This document shows, one piece after another, positions 22,355 through 31,095 of a DNA stretch of 64,000 bases. Origin of the DNA: Microbispora amethystogenes (lineage in GTDB: Bacteria > Actinomycetota > Actinomycetes > Streptosporangiales > Streptosporangiaceae); contig NZ_BOOB01000015.1 of NCBI RefSeq assembly GCF_016863015.1, forward strand, positions 1 through 64,000, read 5' to 3'. Numbering within the stretch: position 1 is the first letter of the stretch; each line of letters begins with the position of its first letter. A program made the translations under genes and the position numbers. Under the pieces are notes generated by a model. The model saw only the letters and a list, made by a program, of their open reading frames with translations, was not told the origin of the DNA and did not search any database.

Positions 22355-24340
22355 GTGACTGAATTTCCCGACATCCGCGAGTACATGGCCCTGCCGCGCG
22401 TGGCGTCGCTGCGACTGTCACCCGACGGAACCCGGCTCGTGTCCGTGGTCCAGTCCCTCAACCCCGACGGCAAGTCGTACGGAACGGCGCTGTGGGAGAT
22501 CCCCCTCACCCCTGACGGCGAGCCGCACCGGCTGACGCGGTCGGCGAAGGGGGAGGCGGGCGCGGAGTTCACCCCCGGCGGAGACCTGCTGTTCGTCTCC
22601 CGGCGGCCCGACGAGACGGTCAAGGAGACCGGCGGCGAGGTGCCCGCGCTGTGGCTGCTGCCCGGGCGGGGCGAGCCCGTACGGCTGGCCACCCGCCCCG
22701 GCGGGATCGGCGCGGTCCGGGCGGCCGGCGACGTGGTGGTCTACGCCTCCGAGGTGCTGCCCGGCGACGCCGCGACCGAGGAGGAGCGCCGCAAGGGCCG
22801 CGAGGACGACGGCGTCAGCGCGATCCTGCACGAGGGCTACCCGATCCGGCGCTGGGACCACGACATCGGCCCGGCGCAGACCCGGCTCTTCGCCGGCCGT
22901 GCCGGCCGGGACGGCCTGGAGGACGTCCGGGACCTGACCCCCGAGCCGGGCGGCGCGCTGCGCGACGCCTCCTTCGCGGTCGTCCCCGACGGCTCGACCG
23001 TGATCACCGCCTGGCGGGAATTCCTGCCGAACGGCGCGGGGCGCACCGACCTGGTCGCCATCGACGTCGCGGACGGGTCGCGGCGGACGCTCGCGACCTC
23101 GCCGGAGCACGACTTCGGCGGGCCGGTCCTGGTGTCGCCCGACGGGCGGCACGTCGCCTGCACCCGCGAGCGGCACGCCACCGAGCAGGTCTCGGCCACG
23201 GTCGACCTGTGGGTGATCGACCTGGACACCGGGGTGGGACGGGCCGTCGCCGAGGAGATCTTCCCGGCGTCGGTCGCGTGGGCGCCCTCGTCGGAGGAGC
23301 TCTACGTCGCCGCCGACGACCGGGGCCGCCGCCCGGTCTTCCGGGTCGCCCTCGACGCGCCTTCCGACGCGGCGCTGACCCGGCTGACCTCGGACGACGG
23401 CGCCTACGCCGAGCTGTGCCCGGCCGCTGGAGGGGTGGTCTACGCCGTGCGCGGCGCGGTCGACTCGCCGCCCACGCCAGTGCGGATCGCCCCGGACGGC
23501 ACGGTGACCACGCTGCCCTCGCCCGTTCCGGCGCTCGACCTGCCCGGCACCCTGACCGAGGTCACCGCCACGGCCGACGACGGCACCGAGATCCGGGGCT
23601 GGCTGGTGGTCCCCGCGGAGGCGACCGCCGAGAGCCCGGCGCCGTTCCTGCTGTGGATCCACGGCGGGCCGCTCGGGAGCTGGAACGACTGGAGCTGGCG
23701 CTGGAACCCCTGGCTGATGGCCAGGCACGGATACGCCGTGCTGCTGCCCGACCCCTGCCTGTCCACCGGGTACGGCCAGGGCATGATCGACCGGGGCTGG
23801 GGCGACTGGGGCCCGGTCACCCACGCCGACCTGATGGCGATCACCGACGAGTGCCTGAAGCGGCCGGAGATCGACGAGCAGCGGACGGCGGCGATGGGCG
23901 GGTCGTTCGGCGGTTACATGGCCAACTGGGTCGCCGGGCACACCGACCGCTTCCGGGCGATCGTGACGCACGCCTCCCTGTGGAACCTGGAGCAGTTCGC
24001 GGGCACCACGGACGACGCGGACTACTGGTATCGCGAGTTCGGCGCGCCCGGCTCGGCCCGCTACGAGCGCCTCTCACCCCACCGGTGGCTCGGCGAGATC
24101 AGGACGCCGATGCTGGTGATCCACGGCGACAAGGACTACCGCGTGCCGATCGGCGAGGCCCTGCGGCTGTGGTGGGACCTCCAGCGGTCGGGGGCCGAGG
24201 CGAAGTTCCTCTACTTCCCCGACGAGAACCACTGGGTGCTCAAGCCCGGCAACGCGATCGCGTGGTACGAGACCGTGCTGGCCTTCCTGGCCCAGCACGT
24301 GCTCGGGGAGGAGTGGCGCCGCCCGGCCTCCCTGCGGTGA
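22355..24340 (+). CDS. S9 family (prolyl-oligopeptidase-type) peptidase
   Basis: 661 residues. Residues 1 to about 390 form a beta-propeller of WD-like blades (VASLRLSPDGTRLVSVVQ and similar units). The C-terminal alpha/beta hydrolase domain has FLLWIHGGPLGSWNDWSWRW, the nucleophile in AAMGGSFGGYMANW, the Asp in LVIHGDKDYRVP and the His in FPDENHW. The family cleaves short peptides, often dipeptidyl or acylaminoacyl substrates; specificity here is unknown. No signal peptide is seen, so it is probably cytoplasmic. The GTG start follows a short divergent gap shared with the ferrochelatase gene. Confidence 0.93.
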   Translation: MTEFPDIREYMALPRVASLRLSPDGTRLVSVVQSLNPDGKSYGTALWEIPLTPDGEPHRLTRSAKGEAGAEFTPGGDLLFVSRRPDETVKETGGEVPALWLLPGRGEPVRLATRPGGIGAVRAAGDVVVYASEVLPGDAATEEERRKGREDDGVSAILHEGYPIRRWDHDIGPAQTRLFAGRAGRDGLEDVRDLTPEPGGALRDASFAVVPDGSTVITAWREFLPNGAGRTDLVAIDVADGSRRTLATSPEHDFGGPVLVSPDGRHVACTRERHATEQVSATVDLWVIDLDTGVGRAVAEEIFPASVAWAPSSEELYVAADDRGRRPVFRVALDAPSDAALTRLTSDDGAYAELCPAAGGVVYAVRGAVDSPPTPVRIAPDGTVTTLPSPVPALDLPGTLTEVTATADDGTEIRGWLVVPAEATAESPAPFLLWIHGGPLGSWNDWSWRWNPWLMARHGYAVLLPDPCLSTGYGQGMIDRGWGDWGPVTHADLMAITDECLKRPEIDEQRTAAMGGSFGGYMANWVAGHTDRFRAIVTHASLWNLEQFAGTTDDADYWYREFGAPGSARYERLSPHRWLGEIRTPMLVIHGDKDYRVPIGEALRLWWDLQRSGAEAKFLYFPDENHWVLKPGNAIAWYETVLAFLAQHVLGEEWRRPASLR

Positions 24341-24386
24341 CCACCCGAGATCACTCGATCCCGGTTTGGGAGGATGTGCGGGTTAC

Positions 24387-24419
24387 CCGTGGCCGTTCCG
24401 TTCCGGTGAACGGTCACGG
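24387..24419. repeat. 12-bp near-perfect inverted repeat before the inositol monophosphatase gene
   Basis: The arms CCGTGGCCGTTC and GAACGGTCACGG match at 11 of 12 positions and are separated by 9 bp. They lie 47 bp after the S9 peptidase stop and 33 bp before the next start. It could be an operator or a terminator-like hairpin; no T-run follows. Confidence 0.45.
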
Positions 24420-24451
24420 ACGATCACCGACTCGATAGGGGGCGCACCGGC

Positions 24452-25255
24452 ATGGACGACCGTGTACGGGAGGAGGAGCTGCTGGACCTGGCGGCCCGCA
24501 TAGCGGAGGAGGCCGGTCAGATGCTGCTCGCCAAGCGGCCCGCGCGGCCCGAGGTGCTCGCCACCAAGTCGAGCCCCACCGACGTCGTCACCGCGCTGGA
24601 CCGGGCCGCCGAGGAACTGATCCGCGCCCGCATCGCCGAGGCCAGGCCGCGTGACGCGGTCCTCGGCGAGGAGGGCGGCGACACCCCCGGCGAGGGCGTG
24701 GTCCGCTGGGTCGTCGACCCCATCGACGGCACGGTCAACTTCCTGTACGGCGTGCCCGACTGGGCGGTCAGCATCGGCGTCGAGGTGGACGGTGAGATCG
24801 TCGCGGGGGTGGTCAACAACGTCCCGCGCGGCGAGCTGTTCACCGCCCGCCGGGGCGGCGGCGCGTGGCTCCGGGGCGAGCGGCTGCGCTGCAACACCGG
24901 CGTCCCGCTCGACCGCGCGCTCGTCGCGACCGGCTTCGGCTACGGCGCCGCCCGGCGCCGCGTGCAGGCCGAGGTGGTCGCGCAGGTGGTGCCGAGGGTC
25001 AGGGACATCCGGCGGGGCGGCTCCTGCGCGATCGACCTCTGCTCGGTGGCGGCGGGCCGGGTCGACGCCTACTACGAGCGCGGCGCCAACTACTGGGACC
25101 ACGCCGCGGCCGGGCTGGTCGCCGCCGAGGCGGGGGCGCGGGTCGGCGGCCTGAACGGCAGACCGCTCAGCCCCGACATGGTGCTGTGTGCCGCCCCCGG
25201 GCTCTTCGAGGAACTGCACGACCTGCTCGTCCCCCTCGACCCCGAGCGGGACTGA
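24452..25255 (+). CDS. Inositol-monophosphatase-family phosphatase
   Basis: 267 residues of the SuhB/ImpA fold. The metal-binding motifs are AVLGEEGGD (site 1, GEE) and WVVDPIDGTVNFLYGVPDWAVSIGV (DPxDGT), with the family C-terminal motif seen in YYERGANYWDHAAAGLVAAEAGARVGG. It should hydrolyse inositol-1-phosphate or related sugar phosphates in a Mg2+-dependent, Li+-sensitive manner. In M. tuberculosis the gene suhB lies at this spot beside DUF4193 and dut, so the position is conserved. GGGGG precedes the start. A strong hairpin terminator follows. Confidence 0.92.
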   Translation: MDDRVREEELLDLAARIAEEAGQMLLAKRPARPEVLATKSSPTDVVTALDRAAEELIRARIAEARPRDAVLGEEGGDTPGEGVVRWVVDPIDGTVNFLYGVPDWAVSIGVEVDGEIVAGVVNNVPRGELFTARRGGGAWLRGERLRCNTGVPLDRALVATGFGYGAARRRVQAEVVAQVVPRVRDIRRGGSCAIDLCSVAAGRVDAYYERGANYWDHAAAGLVAAEAGARVGGLNGRPLSPDMVLCAAPGLFEELHDLLVPLDPERD

Positions 25256-25288
25256 CCACCACACCCCCGGGTTCACCCCCGGCACAGG

Positions 25289-25320
25289 CGAGGGGGCCCG
25301 CCGGACGGCGGGCCCCCTCG
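25289..25320. terminator. Strong bidirectional terminator hairpin
   Basis: A 15-bp perfect stem (arms from 25289 to 25303 and 25306 to 25320, 5' arm CGAGGGGGCCCGCCG) encloses a two-base centre. It lies exactly in the gap between the convergent inositol monophosphatase gene and the small gene on the - strand, as expected for a shared terminator, although no T-run follows. Confidence 0.8.
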
Positions 25321-25336
25321 TCAGGTGTTGGTGGGC

Positions 25337-25501
25337 TCAGCGGTTGATGGAGACGCCGTGATCCTCCGCGAGGCGGTGCAGGTCCTCGATCTCGGCGGTG
25401 AGGGTGTCGGCGAGGAAGTCGTCCCCGCTCGTCGTGGCCTCTTCAAGACCCTTGTAGGCCTGGTCGAGCCTGGATTCGATCGTGGTCGTGAACTCGCCCA
25501 T
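25337..25501 (-). CDS. Small conserved acidic helical protein, function unknown
   Basis: 54 residues (MGEFTTTIESRLDQAYKGLE to EDHGVSINR). Helix-rich and acidic, with heptad-like hydrophobics that suggest a short coiled coil. The start at 25501 is chosen because AAGGTGAG directly precedes it. The codon use fits a gene and the protein ends just before the shared terminator. Small proteins of this kind sit beside the SuhB-like gene in other actinomycetes as far as I recall. No function is known. Confidence 0.6.
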   Translation of the reverse strand: MGEFTTTIESRLDQAYKGLEEATTSGDDFLADTLTAEIEDLHRLAEDHGVSINR

Positions 25502-25652
25502 CTCACCTTCTTTCTCAGGGGGCGGACGTGGCACGGGGGACGCCGGCGCGGAATCCGCTCAGGAGAGACGCGCCTACCCATGCACACGACAATGGAGGGT
25601 GCCCGGGGCCATACCCATAACCGAACCGATCGCAAACCTGTGAATTTCTGTG

Positions 25653-25669
25653 CTCTACGTCACGTAGAG
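25653..25669. promoter_or_regulatory. Perfect palindrome upstream of the response regulator gene
   Basis: CTCTACGT-C-ACGTAGAG is an 8-bp perfect inverted repeat around a single base. It lies about 76 bp upstream of the response regulator start and 150 bp from the small - strand gene. It is in a suitable place for an operator of either unit. Confidence 0.45.
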
Positions 25670-25744
25670 TGCCGGGACCTCTTACCGGCGGCTTACGCCG
25701 GTCAGGGCCACAATGAGGCGTCCGTACCAGCGAGGAGGACCTTG

Positions 25745-26398
25745 ATGCGCGTGCTTGTGGTGGAGGACGAGAGGGTGCTCGCGGACGCGATCGCCACCGG
25801 CCTCCGCCGGGAGGCGATGGCCGTGGACGTCGCCTACGACGGCGCCGCCGCCCTGGAGAAGACGGGGTACATCGACTACGACGTGATCGTGCTCGACCGC
25901 GACCTGCCGAAGGTCCACGGTGACGAGGTGGCCCGCCGCCTGGTCGCGGAGCGGTCCGCCTCGCGGATCATCATGCTCACCGCGGCGGGTGACGTCGACG
26001 CCAAGGTGGAGGGGCTGGAGCTCGGCGCCGACGACTACCTGGCCAAGCCGTTCGTCTTCATGGAGCTCGTGGCCCGGGTGCGCGCGCTCGGCCGCCGGTC
26101 CGCGCCGGCGCTGCCGCCCGTGCTGGAGCGGGCCGGGATCCGGCTCGACCCCGGCAAGAGGCAGGTGGCCCGGGACGGCGCGGAGATCCACCTCACCAAG
26201 AAGGAGTTCGCGGTGCTGGAGGAGCTGATGCGCGCCGAGGGCGCGGTCGTGAGCCAGGAGGACCTGCTCGACAAGGCGTGGGACGAGAACATCGACCCGT
26301 TCACCAACGTGGTCAGGGTGACGATGATGACCCTGCGCAAGAAGCTGGGCGACCCGCCGGTCATCGAGACCGTGCCGGGCGTCGGCTACCGGCTGTGA
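25745..26398 (+). CDS. OmpR-family response regulator
   Basis: 217 residues. The receiver domain has the acidic pair in VVEDERVLADAI, the phospho-acceptor Asp in VIVLDRDLPKVHG, the Thr in MLTAAGD and the Lys in YLAKPFVF. The C-terminal winged-helix DNA-binding domain ends with VVRVTMMTLRKKLGDPPVIETVPGVGYRL. The ATG at 25745 has AGGAGG six bases before it. The stop overlaps the start of the kinase gene, so the two are translationally coupled. It resembles the CutR/TcrX-type regulators of actinomycetes. Its targets are not known. Confidence 0.93.
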   Translation: MRVLVVEDERVLADAIATGLRREAMAVDVAYDGAAALEKTGYIDYDVIVLDRDLPKVHGDEVARRLVAERSASRIIMLTAAGDVDAKVEGLELGADDYLAKPFVFMELVARVRALGRRSAPALPPVLERAGIRLDPGKRQVARDGAEIHLTKKEFAVLEELMRAEGAVVSQEDLLDKAWDENIDPFTNVVRVTMMTLRKKLGDPPVIETVPGVGYRL

Positions 26399-27723
26399 CG
26401 CGCGGCCGGATGTCGGACCCGATGGGCACCGGTCCCTACCGCAGCCAGGTTCCGCCGCCGCCCAGCGGGCCGCCCGCCTGGGACGGCCCGCCGCCCCTGG
26501 TCGCCCACCCCGTCCAGCGGGCCAACATCCTCGACGAGATGCGGTCGCTGCAGAACCGCGTGAGCATCCGCTGGCGGCTGACCCTCACGTACGCCGCGCT
26601 GGTCTTCGTCGCGGGCGCGCTGCTGGTGATGGTCATGTACGTGCTGGTCGGTCACGCGATCAACGTCGGCTGGCAGAGCGTGCCGAAGATCCTGCTGCCG
26701 CCGAGCGTGCCGCAGGAGGTGATCGACGAGTTCAACAACAACTACGCCAACCTCCAGGCGGAGGCCACGGCGGCGGCGCGGGGCGAGCTGCTGCAGCGGT
26801 CGCTGCTGGCGCTGCTGGGCGTGGGCATCTTCGCCCTGATCCTCGGATACGTCGTGGCCGACCGGGCGCTGCGGCCGATCATCAAGATGACGACCACCGC
26901 GCGGAAGCTGTCGGAGACCTCCCTCGCCCACGAGCGCATCGACCTCCAGGGCCCCGACGACGAGCTGAAGGAGCTGGCCGACACGTTCGACGCCATGCTC
27001 ACCCGGCTCAACACCGCCTTCGACGCCCAGCGGAGGTTCGTGGACAACGCCTCGCACGAGCTGCGCACGCCGCTGGCGATCAACCGCACCGTGCTGGAGG
27101 TCGCCCTGTCCGACCCCGAGGCGTCGGACGACCTCAAGGTGCTCGGGCGCACGCTCCTCGGCACCACCGCCCGCAACGAGCGGCTCATCGAGGGCCTGCT
27201 GCTGCTCGCCCGCAGCGAGCGGGAGCTGTCGGTGCGCAAGCCCGTGGATGTGCAGGAGGTGGCGAGGACGGCGGTGGAGCAACTGGCCGCCTTCGCGGAG
27301 GAGGAAGAGGTCATGGTCGAACACGACCTTCATCCCGCCGCCACGACGGGTGATCCCGTTCTCGTCGAGCGCTGCCTCTCGAACCTCGTGGAGAACGGCA
27401 TCAAACACAATCTTGGTCCCGGCGGAAAAGTATGGGTCCGTACGGGAATGGTGGACGGGGGTGCGGTTGTTCAGGTCGCGAACACGGGACCGCACGTTCC
27501 CGCGTACGAGGTGGACAGCCTGTTCGAGCCGTTCCGGCGGCTGAATGCCGACCGGGTTCAGTCCGCCAAAGGCGCGGGTCTCGGCCTGTCCATCGTGCGC
27601 GCGATCGTCCGGGCGCACGGCGGAACGGTCGTCGCCGTCCCCCGCGACGGGGGCGGGCTCGTGGTGACGGTGCGACTCTCCGGAAACGGGGTTTCTCCGG
27701 GGATGCCGCAGTCGGCGCGCTGA
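26395..27723 (+). CDS. Two-component sensor histidine kinase
   Basis: About 440 residues. A proline-rich N-terminus precedes the first transmembrane helix (LTLTYAALVFVAGALLVMVMYVLVG), a short extracytoplasmic loop of about 70 residues, and a second helix (LLALLGVGIFALILGYVVAD). A HAMP domain follows (ALRPIIKMTTTARKLSETSL), then the H-box FVDNASHELRTPLAINRTV with the phosphorylated His, the N-box NLVENGIKHN, and the G-boxes GAGLGLSIVRAIVRAHGG. The GTG overlaps the regulator's TGA, so both are made together; an ATG at 26410 is an alternative start. The small loop suggests sensing in or near the membrane. Confidence 0.93.
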   Translation: MTRGRMSDPMGTGPYRSQVPPPPSGPPAWDGPPPLVAHPVQRANILDEMRSLQNRVSIRWRLTLTYAALVFVAGALLVMVMYVLVGHAINVGWQSVPKILLPPSVPQEVIDEFNNNYANLQAEATAAARGELLQRSLLALLGVGIFALILGYVVADRALRPIIKMTTTARKLSETSLAHERIDLQGPDDELKELADTFDAMLTRLNTAFDAQRRFVDNASHELRTPLAINRTVLEVALSDPEASDDLKVLGRTLLGTTARNERLIEGLLLLARSERELSVRKPVDVQEVARTAVEQLAAFAEEEEVMVEHDLHPAATTGDPVLVERCLSNLVENGIKHNLGPGGKVWVRTGMVDGGAVVQVANTGPHVPAYEVDSLFEPFRRLNADRVQSAKGAGLGLSIVRAIVRAHGGTVVAVPRDGGGLVVTVRLSGNGVSPGMPQSAR

Positions 27724-27981
27724 TGGAGCGTGCGCGCCGTACATGTGGTTGGATGTGCCGTCGAACACGGTGGGGATACCGCCGATACTGTGGTTTTCGC
27801 CATATTTGGCTAACCGCAGTCCCCGGCGGTGCACGCCACCCGTGTCGGGAGGTTCAGTGTTCGTTCAAGCGGGTACCGATTGCACGATTTTCCGGCCCCC
27901 GCGGGCACAACACCGGCCTCCCGAGCGTTAAGACGCGCGACACAGGCGCAGGGCAGATAGATGAGGGGGATGGAGTAGCAG

Positions 27982-28281
27982 ATGGCTACCGACTACGACA
28001 GCCCGCGTAAGACCGACGACGACCTCAGCGAGGACAGCCTCCAGGAACTACAGGCGCGCCGCAGCGACAAGTCGTCGGGCAGCATCGACATCGACGAGAC
28101 CGATCTGGCCGAGTCGCTGGAGCTGCCGGGGGCGGACCTGTCGAACGAGGAGCTCTCGCTTCGGGTGATTCCTCGGCAGGCCGACGAATTCACCTGCTCG
28201 CGGTGCTTCCTGGTGCACCACCGCAGCCAGCTGGCCTCGGAGAAGAACGGCCAGCAGGTCTGCCGCGAGTGTGCCGCCTAG
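27982..28281 (+). CDS. DUF4193 protein with a small zinc-ribbon-like tail
   Basis: 99 residues. An acidic N-terminal half (DDDLSEDSLQELQARRSDKS, SIDIDETDLAESLELPGADL) is followed by the conserved block SLRVIPRQADEFTCSRCFLVHHRSQLA and CRECAA. The two CxxC pairs (CSRC, CREC) probably bind zinc. DUF4193 is one of the most conserved actinobacterial proteins of unknown role and lies beside dut in M. tuberculosis. The spacing to the next gene is short (19 bp), so co-transcription is likely. Confidence 0.93.
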   Translation: MATDYDSPRKTDDDLSEDSLQELQARRSDKSSGSIDIDETDLAESLELPGADLSNEELSLRVIPRQADEFTCSRCFLVHHRSQLASEKNGQQVCRECAA

Positions 28282-28300
28282 GAGACCCTGAGGAGGGTCC

Positions 28301-29053
28301 GTGACTTCAGACGCGGATCGGACGAACGACGAGGTGGCCGACCTGGTCGGCAAACTCGTGGCCCCTGAGGAGACGGACGGGGCCGAGCGGCGACGGCTGC
28401 TCGGCCGCCTCAGCAAGGCCTTGGCGCAGTCCGCCAGGAAGGCGCGCGAGCGCGGCACCGGCCGGGGCCGGTGGCTCGCCGACGTCTTCATGAACATCGC
28501 CCCGCGGTTACCGATCAGGGACCTGGAGACGCTGCGGGAGCACCACTACGGGCTCACCGGCGACCAGCTCGCCGACGACCTCGTCCGCACCGCCGCCAAG
28601 GCGACCACGGCGGTCGGCGCGGTCGGCGGAGCGCTCGCCGCCGCCGAGTTCGCCGCCCCGCCCCTGCTGCTGTCCGCCCCCGCCCAGATCGTCGCCGAGA
28701 CGCTCGTCGTGGCGGCCATCGAGGTGAAGCTCCTCGCCGAGCTCCACGAGGTGTACGGCGTGCAGGTGCCGGGCAACGGCACCCAGAGGGCGGCCGCGTT
28801 CGCCCTCGCCTGGTCGAAACAGCGGGGCGTCAATCCCCTCGCCCCCGGCTCGGCCACGATCGCGCTCGGCACCGCCGCGAAGACCGCGCTGCGCAACCGC
28901 CTGATGCGCACGCTCGGCAGGCACCTCACCACCCTCGGCCCCTTCCTCACCGGCGCGGTGGCGGGCGCCGCCCTCAACCGGGCCGCCACCAAGAAGCTCG
29001 CCGCCGCCGTGCGCGCGGACCTGCACCGCCGGCACGCCCTCCCGCCGAGCTGA
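28301..29053 (+). CDS. Conserved actinomycete protein with Ala-rich membrane-like helices
   Basis: 250 residues starting at GTG with GAGGAGGGTCC upstream. The N-terminal 90 residues are charged and helical (ERRRLLGRLSKALAQSARKA). Residues about 100-145 contain an Ala/Val-rich, hydrophobic stretch (TTAVGAVGGALAAAEFAAPPLLLSAPAQIV). The C-terminal part has a second hydrophobic segment before a basic end (FLTGAVAGAALNRAATKKLA). This arrangement vaguely recalls EcsC-type proteins, but I do not assign a family. It is next to DUF4193 and probably shares its transcript. Confidence 0.65.
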   Translation: MTSDADRTNDEVADLVGKLVAPEETDGAERRRLLGRLSKALAQSARKARERGTGRGRWLADVFMNIAPRLPIRDLETLREHHYGLTGDQLADDLVRTAAKATTAVGAVGGALAAAEFAAPPLLLSAPAQIVAETLVVAAIEVKLLAELHEVYGVQVPGNGTQRAAAFALAWSKQRGVNPLAPGSATIALGTAAKTALRNRLMRTLGRHLTTLGPFLTGAVAGAALNRAATKKLAAAVRADLHRRHALPPS

Positions 29054-29227
29054 CCCCCGTTCCCGGCCCGTCCACTCCGCCGTCCCCGCACGCCTCCGTC
29101 GACGGCCGTCGGTCCAGGTGACCATCCCAATCGGCACTTCCCGTCCGTCCCGATGTTCCGGGTAGAGAAGTGTCACCGATTGGTCTAAACCACTGGGCGA
29201 GCCCCCGTGAGCTGCGTGAGATCATTC

Positions 29228-29245
29228 TCACAGTTTCAACTGTGA
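29228..29245. promoter_or_regulatory. Perfect 18-bp palindrome upstream of otsA
   Basis: TCACAGTT-TC-AACTGTGA is an 8-bp perfect inverted repeat with a two-base centre, about 77 bp before the otsA start in A/T-richer sequence. It has the form of a repressor or activator dimer site. Confidence 0.5.
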
Positions 29246-29321
29246 ATTGTGCACGTCATTACGGGTATGGGGTCGCCTGGTGGCTTTCCGTATGGTGGTC
29301 ACAGACGACCCTGGAGGGTTC

Positions 29322-30719
29322 ATGCGTGATGGCACCAGCTCTTTTCTGATCGTCGCGAACCGGCTGCCGGTGGACCGCGTGGGGGAGAACGAGTGGCGTC
29401 GGAGCCCCGGAGGCCTGGTGACCGCCATCGCGCCCGTCATGCAGCGGCGTGACGGCGCCTGGCTCGGCTGGACCGGCGCGGCGGGAGAGGAGCTCAAGCC
29501 GTTCGACCACGACGGCATGCACCTGATCCCCGTGCCGCTCTCGCAGCTGGAGGTCGAGCTCTACTACGAAGGATTCTCCAACGCCACCCTGTGGCCGCTG
29601 TACCACGACGTGGTCGCCACCCCGGTCTACTCCCGGGTGCTCTGGGACGCCTACAAGGCGGTCAACGACCGGTTCGCCCGGGCCGCCGCCGAGGCCGCCG
29701 CCCCCGGCGCGGTCGTGTGGGTGCAGGACTACCAGCTCCAGCTCGTGCCGGCCATGCTGCGCAAGCTGCGGCCCGACCTGAAGATCGGGTTCTTCCTGCA
29801 CATCCCGTTCCCGCCGGGCGAGCTGTTCTACCAGCTCCCCTGGCGCAACGAGATCCTGGAGGGCCTGCTCGGCGCCGACCTGGTCGGCTTCCAGCGGCCG
29901 GGCGGCGCCGCCAACTTCCTGCGCCTGTGCCGCCGCCTGCTCGGCGTGCAGTACCTGCGCAACGAGATCCAGCTGGAGGACCGGACGGTGCGCGCCGAGT
30001 CGTTCCCGATCTCGGTCGACTTCGGCGAGCTGGACCAGCTCGTCCGCGAGCCGCGCGTCCAGCAGCGGGCCAGGGAGATCCGGGCCGAGCTGGGCGACCC
30101 CGAGCACATGCTGCTCGGCGTCGACCGGCTCGACTACACCAAGGGCATCGGCCAGCGGCTCAAGGCGTTCGGCGAGCTGCTCGACGACGGGTCGGTCAAG
30201 CCGGGCGAGGCGGTGTTCGTCCAGGTCGCGACGCCGACCCGGGAGCGGGTCGCCGAGTACATCCGGCTGCGCAACGACATCGAGCTGCGGGTGGGCCGGA
30301 TCAACGGCGAGCACGGCATGCTCGGCCGCCATCCGATCTCCTACCTGCACCAGTCGTACAACAAGGAGGAGCTGGCCGCGTTGTACTGCGCGGCCGACGT
30401 CATGGTCGTCACGCCGCTGCGCGACGGCATGAACCTCGTCGCCAAGGAGTACGTCGCCTGCCGCCACGACCTGCGCGGCGCGCTGGTGCTGAGCGAGTTC
30501 GCCGGGGCCGCCGACGAGATGCGCCAGGCCTACATGGTCAATCCGTACGACATCGCCGGAATGAAGCGCGCGATGCTGGCCGCGATGCGGGCGACCCCGC
30601 ACGAGCTCGCCCGCCGGATGCGCTCGCTGCGGCGCAGGGTCGCCTCACACAACGTGGACAGGTGGGCCAGTGACTTCCTCACGGCCCTGGAGTCCGGGGA
30701 GCCGGTGCCTACGGAGTGA
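29322..30719 (+). CDS. otsA: Trehalose-6-phosphate synthase
   Basis: 465-residue GT20 glycosyltransferase that makes trehalose-6-phosphate from a nucleotide-activated glucose donor and glucose-6-phosphate. Diagnostic motifs are [11 protein letters not shown] and [11 protein letters not shown] at the N-terminus, [43 protein letters not shown] and [25 protein letters not shown] with the donor-binding Asp and Glu. Length is normal for the family. The start is supported by TGGAGGGTTC and excludes the weak upstream in-frame starts. No phosphatase (otsB) lies beside it. The end overlaps the convergent DUF4235 gene by 11 bp. Confidence 0.96.
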   Translation: MRDGTSSFLIVANRLPVDRVGENEWRRSPGGLVTAIAPVMQRRDGAWLGWTGAAGEELKPFDHDGMHLIPVPLSQLEVELYYEGFSNATLWPLYHDVVATPVYSRVLWDAYKAVNDRFARAAAEAAAPGAVVWVQDYQLQLVPAMLRKLRPDLKIGFFLHIPFPPGELFYQLPWRNEILEGLLGADLVGFQRPGGAANFLRLCRRLLGVQYLRNEIQLEDRTVRAESFPISVDFGELDQLVREPRVQQRAREIRAELGDPEHMLLGVDRLDYTKGIGQRLKAFGELLDDGSVKPGEAVFVQVATPTRERVAEYIRLRNDIELRVGRINGEHGMLGRHPISYLHQSYNKEELAALYCAADVMVVTPLRDGMNLVAKEYVACRHDLRGALVLSEFAGAADEMRQAYMVNPYDIAGMKRAMLAAMRATPHELARRMRSLRRRVASHNVDRWASDFLTALESGEPVPTE

Positions 30720-31026
30720 GGTCGCGGGCGGCGTCCTTCCAGGAGCGCCACTTCCTGGCCGCCGCCCGGGTCGCCACGATCCGGGTGACCTCGATGCCGA
30801 GGCCCATCACCACGGCGTAGGCGATCGCCTCGCCGAGGCCGATGTCCGGGGAGTCGGCGCTCGCCGGGGGCTCCTTGCCGGTCGCCTTCTCCCAGGCGTA
30901 CGCCAGCACCTTGCGGGAGGCGAAGCCCACCGCGAGGCCCAGCAGTCCGCCGATGATCCGCCACTGCATGTCGGGCTTTTCCGACAGGCCGAGTTCCCGC
31001 TTGGCCGCGCGAGCCGTGTCCGCCAT
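30709..31026 (-). CDS. DUF4235 small membrane protein
   Basis: 105 residues with two hydrophobic stretches: [26 protein letters not shown] and [31 protein letters not shown]. The block [28 protein letters not shown] is characteristic of DUF4235. It is an actinobacterial integral membrane protein of unknown function. The ribosome site is very strong (GGAGGAGG-AATC). The gene is divergent from valS and overlaps the end of otsA by 11 bp in the opposite direction. Confidence 0.85.
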   Translation of the reverse strand: MADTARAAKRELGLSEKPDMQWRIIGGLLGLAVGFASRKVLAYAWEKATGKEPPASADSPDIGLGEAIAYAVVMGLGIEVTRIVATRAAARKWRSWKDAARDLTP

Positions 31027-31095
31027 GATTCCTCCTCCATAACGACCTTAGTGTCTCCCCTCGGGGAGATGCGCCACGCCATACCATGTGGTGGC

